Assembly: GCF_030287445.1 (NCBI RefSeq)
Contig: NZ_JASVWB010000002.1
Span: 7,006,001-7,070,000 of the forward strand
Source: Streptomyces sp. ALI-76-A
GTDB taxonomy: Bacteria > Actinomycetota > Actinomycetes > Streptomycetales > Streptomycetaceae
DNA: 64,000 nt
Reading direction: 5' to 3'
The notes under the pieces were generated by a model. That model was not told where the DNA came from and did not search any database. It worked only from the letters and a program-made list of their open reading frames with translations. This document shows positions 37,598-48,483 of this stretch, piece after piece. The stretch's first letter is position 1. Each line of letters begins with the position of its first letter. The translations under genes and the position numbers were made by a program.

Positions 37598-39163
37598 TCA
37601 CTGCTCGCGCAGCGGGACCGACACGTACGACGGGTCGTTCGCCGGTGAGGAGAAGGTCAGCTGCGCGCCGGACGGGTTGTGCTCGAGATACAGCGGGTCG
37701 ACCGTGTCGATCACCAACGCCAGCCGGTGTCCTGCCGGGACGTCATAGGCGGTGGAGAACAGCTCCAGGTCGACGCCGAACGGCTGCCCGGGGGTTCGCC
37801 CGTGGAAGGTGTACGGCGCGTTGCTGACCAGCTTGCCGAGGCCGAGCGGCCCCACGTCGTAGAGGTACGCGACGAGGGTGCCGCTCTCCTCGGTCGGTGT
37901 GACCGTGCTGTGCAACCTGGCCGTGCCGCGCACCTGTTGGGCGGTGGCGTACCTCTCCGACTGCCATACGGCGGCCCAGCGGCGGGGGAGGAGGGGGATC
38001 GAGGCGACCGGGGGCAACTGGGCCACCTGGTCGAGGATGCTGGACAGGAAGACCACCCCGCCGTTCGCGCCCGAGTCGACGTTCGCGCGCAGGGTGGTCG
38101 TGCCCGCGAGGGCGATCTTCTTCCGGTTCGCGCCGACCGACTTCCAGTCCGGGTAGCCCTCGTAGCCGCCCGTGGAGCGGGACTTCAGCAGTACCGGCTG
38201 CTCGCGGTCGACGCCGTTGTCCGCGCCCTTGAGGTGGTGGTCGAACCAGCGCTCGGTGTTCGTCCAGACGTCGTTGGGCAGGCCGAACAGGCCGGTGATC
38301 TCTGCGGTCGCGTGGTCGCCGGGTCGCAGTTCCAGTCTCTTGGGGCCGGTCAGCTTCTCGTAGAAGTCCGCGTACTGGTTGGGCGGGAAGACCGTGTCGC
38401 CCCAGGCGTTGGCCATCATGACGGCGGTGCCGTTGGTGTTCAGCTGGTCGGCGTAGGTCGCAGCGGAACGTTTCTTCCCCCAGGCGACGAGTTCCGGTTC
38501 CTTGGCCGGGTTGGCGGCGTAGAAGTCGTCGAAGATCTGCCGGACTTCGGCGCCCTGTCGGCCGGTGACCAGGCTCGCGCCGTCCAGGATCGCGGCGGCC
38601 TGCACGTGCTGGGTGCGGCCCGAGTAGATCGAGCCGACCAGGTCGGCCCAGCCGCTGAGGGCCGCGACCGCTTTCACCCGCTTGTCGTGCGCGGCGGTGA
38701 GCAGGCTGATGCCGGCGCCGTACGAGACCCCCGCCATGCCGACCCGCTGGGCGTCGGCGGGGGTGTGGGCGAGCGCCCAGTCGATGACCTTGGACGCGTC
38801 GGCCAGGTCGGGCGGACCCGCGACTTCTATCTCGCCGCCCGACTGCCAGAACCCGCGCACGTTGTAACCGACCACGACATAGCCGGAGTCCGCGAGCTTC
38901 TGGGCCTGGGCGAGGTACTCGGCCTGGGGTAGTCCCCAGCTCGTGGGCAGCACGAGGAGCGGGTGGCGTCGCGTGCCGTCCGCGCCGGCCGGTGTGGTGA
39001 CGTTCGCCTTGAGGACCGTCCCGCCGTCCCCGGCGATGTCGACGAAGCGGACGCCGGGCGCGGCCTGGGCGGCGGGGGCGAGTCCGAGGGCGCCGCCGGC
39101 GACCAGTGTCGCCGAGACGGCACCCACGGCAGTCGTACGCAGGGCGTTGCGATGGTGTCCCAC
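37598..39163 (-). CDS. Secreted alpha/beta hydrolase of the S15/CocE type
   Basis: GTG 39163 is preceded by GAGGAG on the minus strand. The 521-residue protein has a signal peptide ending at AAQAA (about residue 35). An alpha/beta-hydrolase core with nucleophile elbow GVSYGAG (Ser near 147) follows, preceded by VVGYNVRGFWQSGG, typical of X-Pro dipeptidyl-peptidase/cocaine-esterase relatives. The C-terminal part (from about 330) is the jelly-roll domain of that group (RWAAVWQSERY, LVAYLYDVGPLG, PAGHRLALVIDT). It probably acts as an extracellular peptidase or esterase; the substrate is unknown. It stands alone on the minus strand. Confidence 0.87.
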   Translation of the reverse strand: MGHHRNALRTTAVGAVSATLVAGGALGLAPAAQAAPGVRFVDIAGDGGTVLKANVTTPAGADGTRRHPLLVLPTSWGLPQAEYLAQAQKLADSGYVVVGYNVRGFWQSGGEIEVAGPPDLADASKVIDWALAHTPADAQRVGMAGVSYGAGISLLTAAHDKRVKAVAALSGWADLVGSIYSGRTQHVQAAAILDGASLVTGRQGAEVRQIFDDFYAANPAKEPELVAWGKKRSAATYADQLNTNGTAVMMANAWGDTVFPPNQYADFYEKLTGPKRLELRPGDHATAEITGLFGLPNDVWTNTERWFDHHLKGADNGVDREQPVLLKSRSTGGYEGYPDWKSVGANRKKIALAGTTTLRANVDSGANGGVVFLSSILDQVAQLPPVASIPLLPRRWAAVWQSERYATAQQVRGTARLHSTVTPTEESGTLVAYLYDVGPLGLGKLVSNAPYTFHGRTPGQPFGVDLELFSTAYDVPAGHRLALVIDTVDPLYLEHNPSGAQLTFSSPANDPSYVSVPLREQ

Positions 39164-39287
39164 GGGGCACTCCTCACTCGGTCACTCGTGTAAGTGCAAA
39201 GTGACCCGACGGTAACCTCGGCGCTCTACCGTAGGTAACCCGTCGGTAAGTTACGCGGGAGTAACGATTGGGGGAATGTGCTGAACT

Positions 39288-40046
39288 CTAGGACGCGCGG
39301 TGGGAGTTGCGCGGAGATGCCGGGGCGGGCAGCGGCGCCTGCGCCTCCCGGGTGACATCCGCGACGAGCTCGACGACATCGGGGCCGTAGGCCTGCGAGT
39401 TGACCACCTTGAGGAGCAGGACGAACGCGGAGTCGCCGTACTTGCGCGTCAGCCGCTCGTGGTTGCGGGCCAGGTAGCGCGTCGTGGCCTGGTTGGTGAT
39501 GGCGGTCTGGCCGCAGAAGAGGAAGACGGGGCGGTTGCCGTGGCTCTGGTCGACGGTGAGCCGGGCGAGCAGCGCGTACTCGGTCCGGCCGGCCTCCACC
39601 CGGTAGCGCTCGGAGCCGACCTGGAAGGCGCCGCGGTCCGGGCTCGGTTCGGAGTCCACGTTCACCCGTATGCCGGGGAGCAGGGAGGAGAGGTGGGCCG
39701 CCATGCGGCGGTTCGACACCGGGCCGCCCACGCAGAACTCCGTGCGCTCGCCGAATCCCTGGCGCGCGGCGTCGTGCGGGACGACCTGGGCGTGCGCGTG
39801 ACAGTCCTTGATCAGCGCGGCGAGTTCGAGGAGTGCGAACACGTCGTAGCGCATCACCGCGAGGTCGGGCCCGGACGCGCCGCGGTTGACCACCAGCAGC
39901 GACTCCGAGTTGTCCGGCAGTCCGAAGAAGGCCTGCTTGCGGCGGAGCTTCCGCTTCCACAGGTAGGTCCGGGCCAGCCAGCCCAGCGCGGCACTGATGC
40001 CGGCGGCCACCACACCCAGGACGATGTTGCGCACGTCGTCATTCAT
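39288..40046 (-). CDS. Membrane-anchored protein of unknown function
   Basis: ATG 40046 (MNDDVRNIVLGVV) gives 252 residues with one N-terminal membrane segment (VLGVVAAGISAALGWLA) and then a basic stretch (KRKLRRKQ), so the bulk is probably cytoplasmic. The remainder contains FFGLPDNSESLLVVNRGASG, MRYDVFALLELAAL and VFLFCGQTAITNQATTRYLA, a pattern I recognise only as a conserved Streptomyces hypothetical. No catalytic motif was found. It diverges from the gamma-glutamyltransferase gene with about 117 bases between starts. Confidence 0.7.
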   Translation of the reverse strand: MNDDVRNIVLGVVAAGISAALGWLARTYLWKRKLRRKQAFFGLPDNSESLLVVNRGASGPDLAVMRYDVFALLELAALIKDCHAHAQVVPHDAARQGFGERTEFCVGGPVSNRRMAAHLSSLLPGIRVNVDSEPSPDRGAFQVGSERYRVEAGRTEYALLARLTVDQSHGNRPVFLFCGQTAITNQATTRYLARNHERLTRKYGDSAFVLLLKVVNSQAYGPDVVELVADVTREAQAPLPAPASPRNSHRAS

Positions 40047-40163
40047 GGGCGCGCATGCTAGCGGGCCGACGCAAACCCGCGTTCGAGACGGGTGCTCGCG
40101 CCTCCCTGACGGTGCCATGGCGATCGATTAGGCTGCGCGAACGGTCTCTGCGTGGAGGTTCGG

Positions 40164-41966
40164 ATGCGTCGCCCCGTCGCAAGGAAACTGTCGGTTCTGG
40201 CGGTCTCGGCCGCCGTGGTGTCGGTGGGGGCGACCGCGCCGCCCGCCGCGCCGGACACCCCTGTCCAGAAGGTCCCGCTGGCCGTCGGCTACGGCGGCGC
40301 GGTCGCCAGCGTCGACCCGGACGCCTCCGCCGCCGGCATCGAGGTGCTGAGGAAGGGCGGCAACGCCGTCGACGCGGCCGTCGCCACCGCCGCCGCCCTC
40401 GGCGTGACCGAGCCCTACTCCGCCGGCATCGGCGGGGGCGGCTACTTCGTCTACTACGACGCCAAGTCCCGTACGGTGCGGACGATCGACGGCCGCGAGA
40501 CGGCCCCGCTGACCGCCGGCTCCGACCTGTTCCTGGAGAACGGCAAGCCCCTCGCCTTCGCGAACGCCGTCAGCAGCGGCCTGGCCGTCGGCACCCCGGG
40601 CACGCCCGCCACCTGGCAGACGGCGCTGGACAAGTGGGGCAGCAGAAAGCTCGGCACGGTGCTCCAGCCCGCCGAGCGCATCGCCCGGAACGGGTTCGTC
40701 GTCGACGACACCTTCCGCGCGCAGACCGCGTCCAACGAGACCCGGTTCCGCTACTTCCCGGACACCGCGCGGCTGTTCCTGCCCGGTGGTCGACTGCCGG
40801 TCGTCGGCTCCACCTTCAAGAACCCCGATCTCGCCCGCACCTACCGGGAGCTGGGCCGCAAGGGCGTCGGCGCGCTCTACCACGGCGAACTCGGCGACGA
40901 CATCGTGGACACGGTGAACAACCCGCCGGTGGACCCCGCCTCGGGCTGGAACGCCCGCCCCGGCGAGCTGTCGGAGAAGGACCTCGCGGCCTACCGCGCC
41001 AAGCTCCAGGCGCCCACGAAGACCTCGTACCGCGGTCTCGGCGTGTACTCCATCGCGCCCTCCTCCTCCGGCGGCACGACGGTCGGCGAGGCGCTCAACA
41101 TCCTGGAGAACACGGACCTGTCGAAGGCGAGCGAGGTCCAGTACCTGCACCGCTTCATCGAGGCGAGCCGGATCGCGTTCGCGGACCGGGGCCGCTGGGT
41201 CGGCGACCCCGCCTTCGAGGACGTCCCCACGAAGGAACTGCTGTCCCAGCGGTACGCCGACTCGCGGGCCTGCCTCATCAAGGACGACGCCGTCCTCACC
41301 AGCCCGGTCGCGCCCGGTGATCCGCGCGACCCGGCGGCCTGCGCCACCGGCGGCACCGCCGCTCCGACGACGTACGAGGGCTACAGCACGACCCATCTGA
41401 CGGTCGCCGACAAGTGGGGCAACGTCGTCGCCTACACCCTCACCATCGAGCAGACCGGCGGCAGCGGCATCACCGTGCCGGGACGCGGGTTCATCCTCAA
41501 CAACGAGCTGACGGACTTCTCCTTCGCCCCGGCCAACCCGGCCGTCCACGACCCGAACCTGCCCGGTCCGGGCAAGCGACCGCGGTCGTCGATCTCGCCG
41601 ACGATCGTGCTGGACCGGCACGACAAGCCGGTGGTGGCACTCGGTTCGCCCGGTGGCGCGACCATCATCACCACCGTGCTGCAGATCCTGACCGGGTTCC
41701 TCGACCGGGGGCTGCCGCTGGTCGACGCCATCGCCGCGCCGCGCGCCAGCCAGCGCAACGCGGCCCAGACCGAACTGGAACCCGGCCTCTACGAGGACAC
41801 CGCCCTCAGGAACCGGCTGGAGGCCATCGGGCACTCCTTCCGGCTCAATCCGGAGATCGGCGCGGCGACCGGTGTGCAGCGGCTGTCGGGCGGGCAGTGG
41901 CTCGCGGCGGCCGAGACCGTGCGGCGGGGCGGCGGGTCGGCGCAGGTGGTCCGACCCGCGCGGTAG
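40164..41966 (+). CDS. ggt: Secreted gamma-glutamyltransferase
   Basis: ATG 40164 has GGAGG 5 bases upstream and is preferred to GTG 40152. The 600-residue precursor has a signal peptide followed by the transferase fold. Autoprocessing should occur before Thr near residue 409 in GYSTTHLTVAD, producing large and small subunits; this Thr then acts as nucleophile. Other family motifs are the N-terminal GGNAVDAAVATAAALGVTEP and GIGGGGYFVYYD, RETAP with the glutamate-binding Arg, and the later SSISPTIVL and GSPGGATIITTVLQ. It hydrolyses or transfers gamma-glutamyl groups of glutathione and related compounds outside the membrane. Confidence 0.95.
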   Translation: MRRPVARKLSVLAVSAAVVSVGATAPPAAPDTPVQKVPLAVGYGGAVASVDPDASAAGIEVLRKGGNAVDAAVATAAALGVTEPYSAGIGGGGYFVYYDAKSRTVRTIDGRETAPLTAGSDLFLENGKPLAFANAVSSGLAVGTPGTPATWQTALDKWGSRKLGTVLQPAERIARNGFVVDDTFRAQTASNETRFRYFPDTARLFLPGGRLPVVGSTFKNPDLARTYRELGRKGVGALYHGELGDDIVDTVNNPPVDPASGWNARPGELSEKDLAAYRAKLQAPTKTSYRGLGVYSIAPSSSGGTTVGEALNILENTDLSKASEVQYLHRFIEASRIAFADRGRWVGDPAFEDVPTKELLSQRYADSRACLIKDDAVLTSPVAPGDPRDPAACATGGTAAPTTYEGYSTTHLTVADKWGNVVAYTLTIEQTGGSGITVPGRGFILNNELTDFSFAPANPAVHDPNLPGPGKRPRSSISPTIVLDRHDKPVVALGSPGGATIITTVLQILTGFLDRGLPLVDAIAAPRASQRNAAQTELEPGLYEDTALRNRLEAIGHSFRLNPEIGAATGVQRLSGGQWLAAAETVRRGGGSAQVVRPAR

Positions 41967-41995
41967 CCGTCCGCGGTGCGGAGGCCGGGGCGCCC

Positions 41996-44533
<2,538 letters not shown>

Positions 44534-44766
44534 GGCGTTCCCATCCGGCGTCCCCGCGCGGACCCGGGACGCCCTCGCTGATCGACGTGCCGGTGCCGGG
44601 TAACCCGGGCGGGAGCCGGTTACACACCTCGGCGCGCGTTCGTAGAACACCTTCGCACGATCGCCGGCAGGGGGCACCTCCAGCGCGGGGGCGCCGCCGG
44701 CCCGGGCCGGGCGCGCGGCCGGTGGGAGGCGGACCGGTCAGGGGCGGGCGCGACGAGCGCCGCTGC

Positions 44767-45534
44767 TCAGCGCGCTGTCAGGACGCGCGGCCCGGCGTCC
44801 GTGATGGCCACGGTGTGCTCGGCGTGCGCCGCGCGGGAGCCGTCGTTCGTACGGAGGGTCCAGCCGTCCGGTGCCTCGTGGTAGCCGTCCGTGCCGCCGC
44901 CGATGAGCATCGGCTCGATCGCGAGGACCATGCCGTGCCGCAGCGGCATCCCGCGCCCGGGGCGGCCCTCGTTCGGGACCGGCGGGTCCTCGTGCATACG
45001 ACGGCCCACGCCGTGCCCGCCGAAACCCTCCGGGATGCCGTAGCCGGCGGCCCGGCACACCGAGCCGATCGCGTGCGCGATGTCGCCGACGCGGTTGCCC
45101 ACCACGGCCGCCTCGATGCCCGCCGCCAGTGCCCGCTCGGCGGTCTCGACCAGGCGTACGTCCGCCGGGCGCGGCCTGCCCACCACGAAGCTGATCGCCG
45201 AGTCACCCACCCAGCCGCCCAGTTCGGCGCCGAAGTCGAGGGAGACGAGGTCGCCGTCGCGCAGCCGGTAGGCCGTCGGGACGCCGTGCACGATCGCGTC
45301 GTTGACCGAGGCGCAGAGGACGGCCGGGAAGGGGACGGGCGCGAAGGCGGGGTGGTAGCCGAGGAACGGCGAGGTCGCGCCCGCCTCCCGCAGCACCCCG
45401 TGCGCCACCTCGTCCAGCTCCAGCAGGGAGACACCCACGTCGGCGGCCTGTCGTGCGGCCGTCAGGGCCCGGCCGACGACCTGGCCCGCCTCGTGCATGG
45501 CGTCGATCGATGTGTCCGTCTTCAGTTCCACCAT
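44767..45534 (-). CDS. map: Methionine aminopeptidase, type I
   Basis: The 255-residue enzyme removes the initiator methionine. The five metal ligands of the pita-bread fold can be placed: Asp in VSLDFGAELGGWVGDSA (two Asp), His in GHGVGRRMHEDP, Glu in LAIEPMLI and the final Glu in AHAEHTVAI. ATG 45534 lies 7 bases after a TATAGT -10 box, so the transcript is probably leaderless. The gene diverges from a small XRE regulator over a 32-bp gap with a palindrome. This is likely one of several map genes in the genome. Confidence 0.95.
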   Translation of the reverse strand: MVELKTDTSIDAMHEAGQVVGRALTAARQAADVGVSLLELDEVAHGVLREAGATSPFLGYHPAFAPVPFPAVLCASVNDAIVHGVPTAYRLRDGDLVSLDFGAELGGWVGDSAISFVVGRPRPADVRLVETAERALAAGIEAAVVGNRVGDIAHAIGSVCRAAGYGIPEGFGGHGVGRRMHEDPPVPNEGRPGRGMPLRHGMVLAIEPMLIGGGTDGYHEAPDGWTLRTNDGSRAAHAEHTVAITDAGPRVLTAR

Positions 45535-45541
45535 GCCAATT

Positions 45542-45560
45542 ACTATACCGGTATTAGAAT
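45542..45560. promoter_or_regulatory. Divergent promoter with palindrome ATACCGGTAT
   Basis: The 32-bp gap between map and the XRE gene holds ATACCGGTAT (45545-45554). The minus-strand -10 TATAGT (45547-45542) ends 7 bases before the map ATG. The plus-strand -10 TAGAAT (45555-45560) ends 6 bases before the XRE ATG. The palindrome overlaps or abuts both boxes, so one bound dimer could control both genes. Confidence 0.68.
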
Positions 45561-45566
45561 GGCGGC

Positions 45567-45818
45567 ATGGTACGCACCCCTCTCACCCCCGAAGAGCGCG
45601 AACGCGGTGAACGGCTCGGCAGACTGCTGCGTGAGGCGCGCGGCGGACGCAGCATGGTCGACGTCGCGGCGAGCGCCGGTCTCTCCGCCGAGACGCTCCG
45701 CAAGATCGAGACCGGGCGGGCGCCGACCCCGGCGTTCTTCACGGTGGCCGCGCTGGCCCGCGCGCTCGGTCTGTCGATGGACGACCTGGCGCTCCGGTGC
45801 GTGCTGGCGGGGGTGTGA
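45567..45818 (+). CDS. Small XRE-family helix-turn-helix regulator
   Basis: This 83-residue protein consists of little more than one HTH_3 domain (LGRLLREARGGRSMVDVAAS, AGLSAETLRKIETGRAPTP, then FFTVAALARALGLSMDDLAL). It has no effector domain. It starts 32 bases from and divergent to map, with the palindromic promoter between, so it probably represses its own gene and map. The first codon directly follows the -10 box region, implying a leaderless message. Confidence 0.85.
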   Translation: MVRTPLTPEERERGERLGRLLREARGGRSMVDVAASAGLSAETLRKIETGRAPTPAFFTVAALARALGLSMDDLALRCVLAGV

Positions 45819-45964
45819 GGGGGGCCTCCGGGCGGTCGGCGCGCCATGGTCGGGATCGCGCAATGAGGCTCCCGCACAACGCCGGAAAACTGCCTGTAGC
45901 CGTCCCGTAACACGGCTGGTGTTGCCTACGGACCGGAGTGCTCCGGTCTGGTGCGAGTTGGGCG

Positions 45965-48226
45965 GTGACTGTGGATCGACTCCCCGGCCAGGTACGGGAG
46001 TTCGCGCACTACCTGGACGCTCTGCTGGCGCGTCTGGACCAGGGCGCCGGCTGGTGCGGCGTGTTCTGGCAGCGGGACCCCGAGGGCATGCAGGCCTGCC
46101 TCGACGGACGTGAGATGCCGCCGTGGGACGTCGTGGAGGCGCTGCTTCAGGACCTCGCGGCGGAGTACGGCCACCAGGCCGCCGGCGCGGAGGCGGAACG
46201 GGCCCGTGCCGTGTACGCCGCCGCGCTCGTCGCGTACGACGCCTCTCCCGGCGGCCGGGACGCCCTCGGCGACCGGTTCGACGTCATGCTCCGCGAGCAG
46301 CGCTACGCCGCCGAACGTCAGGCGGAACTGGGCCGGTTGCTCGCCTCCGCCACCACCCAGGAGGAGGCCGACGCCCTCCGCCTCGACCTCGCGTGGGCGC
46401 GCGACGACCACGAACGCGCGACCCGCCGCTGCGCGGAACTCCGTTCCCGGATGGCCGATCTGGACCGACGCGCCACGGCGGAACAGGGACAGGCGACACG
46501 GCGGGGGAGCGCCGGCGAAGCCGCGGTGTTCCGGGCAGGCGGTGGATCCCCGTCGGGCGACGTGCGGTCGGGCACGGGTGAGGGCGGGTCCGACGGTCCC
46601 GGGGATCCGGAGCTGAAGGGGCGGGGCCAGCGGGGCTACGAGCCAGGTGTACGCGCGTCGGTGGACGCGCGGTCGGGTGACATGGGGCCGGGCGACACAG
46701 GCCCCGGTGGCGTCCGGACGGACGGGCGCGGTGCGAGCGACGCATGGCCGGACGGGCCCGGACATGACGGTGGCGGTGGCGATGGCCGTGCGCAGTCACA
46801 GGGGTTCGACCCGTACGGCTCTGCCCCCGCGCGGGGACGCGGGCACGGGTGGGGGGACGAGTACGGGTCCAACGCCGCTCCGCCGGACGGGCAGGGCTCG
46901 TATGACGATCCGGCGTTCGACGGGCGAGGGCTCAGGTTCGACGAGCAGGAGTCCGGCGGGCGGGACGGCTCCTACGACGGCGGGTTCCCGAGCATGCCGC
47001 GGCAGCGTGCGGAGCAGCCCGGGGCCGAGGTGACCGAATGGCGTGCGGCGGATCGGGGCGCGGCCGGGACGCCGGGCATCGGTGACACCCGTCGGGAGGA
47101 TCCCGACGCCGCCGCCCCGCAGTGGTCGCACCCCACGGGGACGCCGGATCCGGAGTGGGTGTCCTCCTCCGGCGTCTCTGGCGCGGACTGGTCGCACCCT
47201 ACGGGGACGCCGGACGCCCGGCGGCAGGCGCCCGCGGATGCGCCCGGTTCGCGGCGGTCGTCACCGGCGGGGACGCCGGATCCGGAGTGGGCGTCTTTGT
47301 CCGGGGTCTCGGACGCGCGGCGGTCCTCATCGGCGGGGGCCCCGGATCCGGAGTGGGTGTCCTCCACCGGGGTCTCGGACCCGCAGCAGTCGGCGTTCGC
47401 CGGGACGCCGCCCCCGCGGTGGTCCACCTCCGCCGGCGCGCCCGACGGGCAGGAGACGGCCCCCGAGGAGACGGCTCCCAAGGAGCCGGAGCCGAAGCAG
47501 CGCAGGCGTCGCCGTGGCAGTGCCCGGTTCGCCGGGATGGTCGAGCAGGAGGCGGCGCCCGTCGTCGTACCGCCGGCCGTCGTGCCGGACCTGCCCGCCG
47601 CGCCCGTCCCGACCGGCCGTACCCCGCGCGGGGCGCGGTTCGCCGGGGTGGTGAGGGGAAGGGCGCGGACGGAGCCGCAGGCCGAGCCGCTGGACGCGGT
47701 GGACCGGCGGGAGACCACCGAGACGGTGGAGCGGCTCGTGCGGCTGCGCGGCGAGGGCCGCAGCGGCGAGGCGCACGCCCTGCTGGCCGAGATCGCGTAC
47801 TGGCCCGCCGCCCGCTACCCGTTGCTCGCCGCGGAGATGCAGCGGACCGGCCTCCGCGCCGACTGGGTGACCCTGCTGTGGGAAGCCGCCTCGCTGCCCG
47901 CGGACCGCCTCGTCGCCGCCGCCGACGCGCTGGTCGCGGCGGGCCGCGGCCCCGACGCCGAGCAGATCCTGCGGCAGGGCGTGGCCCGGCCCGCCGCCGA
48001 GATCGGACGGGCCGTCCTCGCCCTGGCCGCCGAAGGACGCCGCCGCGAGGTCCGCGCACTCCTCGACGCCTATGTCAGCGTCCGCACCCCGGAGGAGGCC
48101 GCCCGCAGCGCCGCGCCCGACCCGCCGACCCTGGTACCGCTGCTCGTGGAAGCCGCCCGGGGCGTCTCGGACCAGTGCCACTGGGACCTGGTGCACGCCC
48201 TGCGGGTCGCCGGATTCCCCGCCTGA
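45965..48226 (+). CDS. Large Streptomyces protein of unknown function with repetitive linker
   Basis: GTG 45965 (VTVDRLPGQVREFAHYL) is taken as start; GTG 45971 and ATG 45938 are possible. The 753 residues fall into three parts. First, an N-terminal block (about 1-180) has HTH-like helices (DQGAGWCGVFWQRDP, MPPWDVVEALLQDLAAEYGH) and a coiled-coil-like acidic/basic stretch. Second, a Gly/Asp/Pro-rich low-complexity linker (about 190-540) contains a degenerate repeat of roughly 22 residues (TPDPEWVSSSGVSG). Third, a helical C-terminal domain (about 575-753, VERLVRLRGEGRSGEAHALL) resembles alpha-helical repeats. No signal peptide or membrane helix was seen. The N-terminus recalls cryptic actinobacterial HTH proteins, but I do not assign a function. 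Confidence 0.7.
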   Translation: MTVDRLPGQVREFAHYLDALLARLDQGAGWCGVFWQRDPEGMQACLDGREMPPWDVVEALLQDLAAEYGHQAAGAEAERARAVYAAALVAYDASPGGRDALGDRFDVMLREQRYAAERQAELGRLLASATTQEEADALRLDLAWARDDHERATRRCAELRSRMADLDRRATAEQGQATRRGSAGEAAVFRAGGGSPSGDVRSGTGEGGSDGPGDPELKGRGQRGYEPGVRASVDARSGDMGPGDTGPGGVRTDGRGASDAWPDGPGHDGGGGDGRAQSQGFDPYGSAPARGRGHGWGDEYGSNAAPPDGQGSYDDPAFDGRGLRFDEQESGGRDGSYDGGFPSMPRQRAEQPGAEVTEWRAADRGAAGTPGIGDTRREDPDAAAPQWSHPTGTPDPEWVSSSGVSGADWSHPTGTPDARRQAPADAPGSRRSSPAGTPDPEWASLSGVSDARRSSSAGAPDPEWVSSTGVSDPQQSAFAGTPPPRWSTSAGAPDGQETAPEETAPKEPEPKQRRRRRGSARFAGMVEQEAAPVVVPPAVVPDLPAAPVPTGRTPRGARFAGVVRGRARTEPQAEPLDAVDRRETTETVERLVRLRGEGRSGEAHALLAEIAYWPAARYPLLAAEMQRTGLRADWVTLLWEAASLPADRLVAAADALVAAGRGPDAEQILRQGVARPAAEIGRAVLALAAEGRRREVRALLDAYVSVRTPEEAARSAAPDPPTLVPLLVEAARGVSDQCHWDLVHALRVAGFPA
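47122..47440. repeat. Degenerate 66-bp tandem repeats inside the linker-coding region
   Basis: GGATCCGGAGTGGG recurs near 47146, 47278 and 47344, spaced by 132 and 66 bases. The intervening units are more diverged, giving about five units of 22 codons. Variation in copy number between strains is likely. Confidence 0.75.
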
Positions 48227-48289
48227 GCGGACCTGACCCGGTCCTGAGCGGATCTCTGGCCCTGGCCCCGAGCGGACCCGGTCCGCCCG

Positions 48290-48307
48290 CGCCCCGGGCC
48301 GGGGGCG
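48290..48307 (+). terminator. GC-rich hairpin followed by a short T-run
   Basis: CGCCCC pairs with GGGGCG around a 6-base loop, followed by GCCTTTGTG. It lies 64 bases after the stop of the large protein gene and is a modest terminator candidate. Confidence 0.45.
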
Positions 48308-48425
48308 GCCTTTGTGCTCCGCTCACCGGCCCAGCGGCTCACCCACAGGAGTGTGAAACGTGATCGACTCCGCGGGTTAACGACGATGGTCTTGGCAAGG
48401 CCCTCCAGGAGGCTTACGTTCGTCC

Positions 48426-48454
48426 CTCTACGACCTGCGTCTACGGGCGTAGAG
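48426..48454. promoter_or_regulatory. Inverted repeat upstream of the pyrimidine-degradation cluster
   Basis: CTCTACG (48426-48432) and CGTAGAG (48448-48454) flank a 15-base centre containing another CTACG. It lies 30 bases before the first gene of the cluster and is a candidate site for the PucR regulator encoded at 50638. Confidence 0.45.
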
Positions 48455-48483
48455 GCTCTGACGTCCCATCGAAGGAGCAGCTC

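Noticed and set aside
47122..47440. Possible CRISPR or intergenic repeat array
   Set aside because: The repeats are in frame, encode a 22-residue protein repeat and are degenerate.
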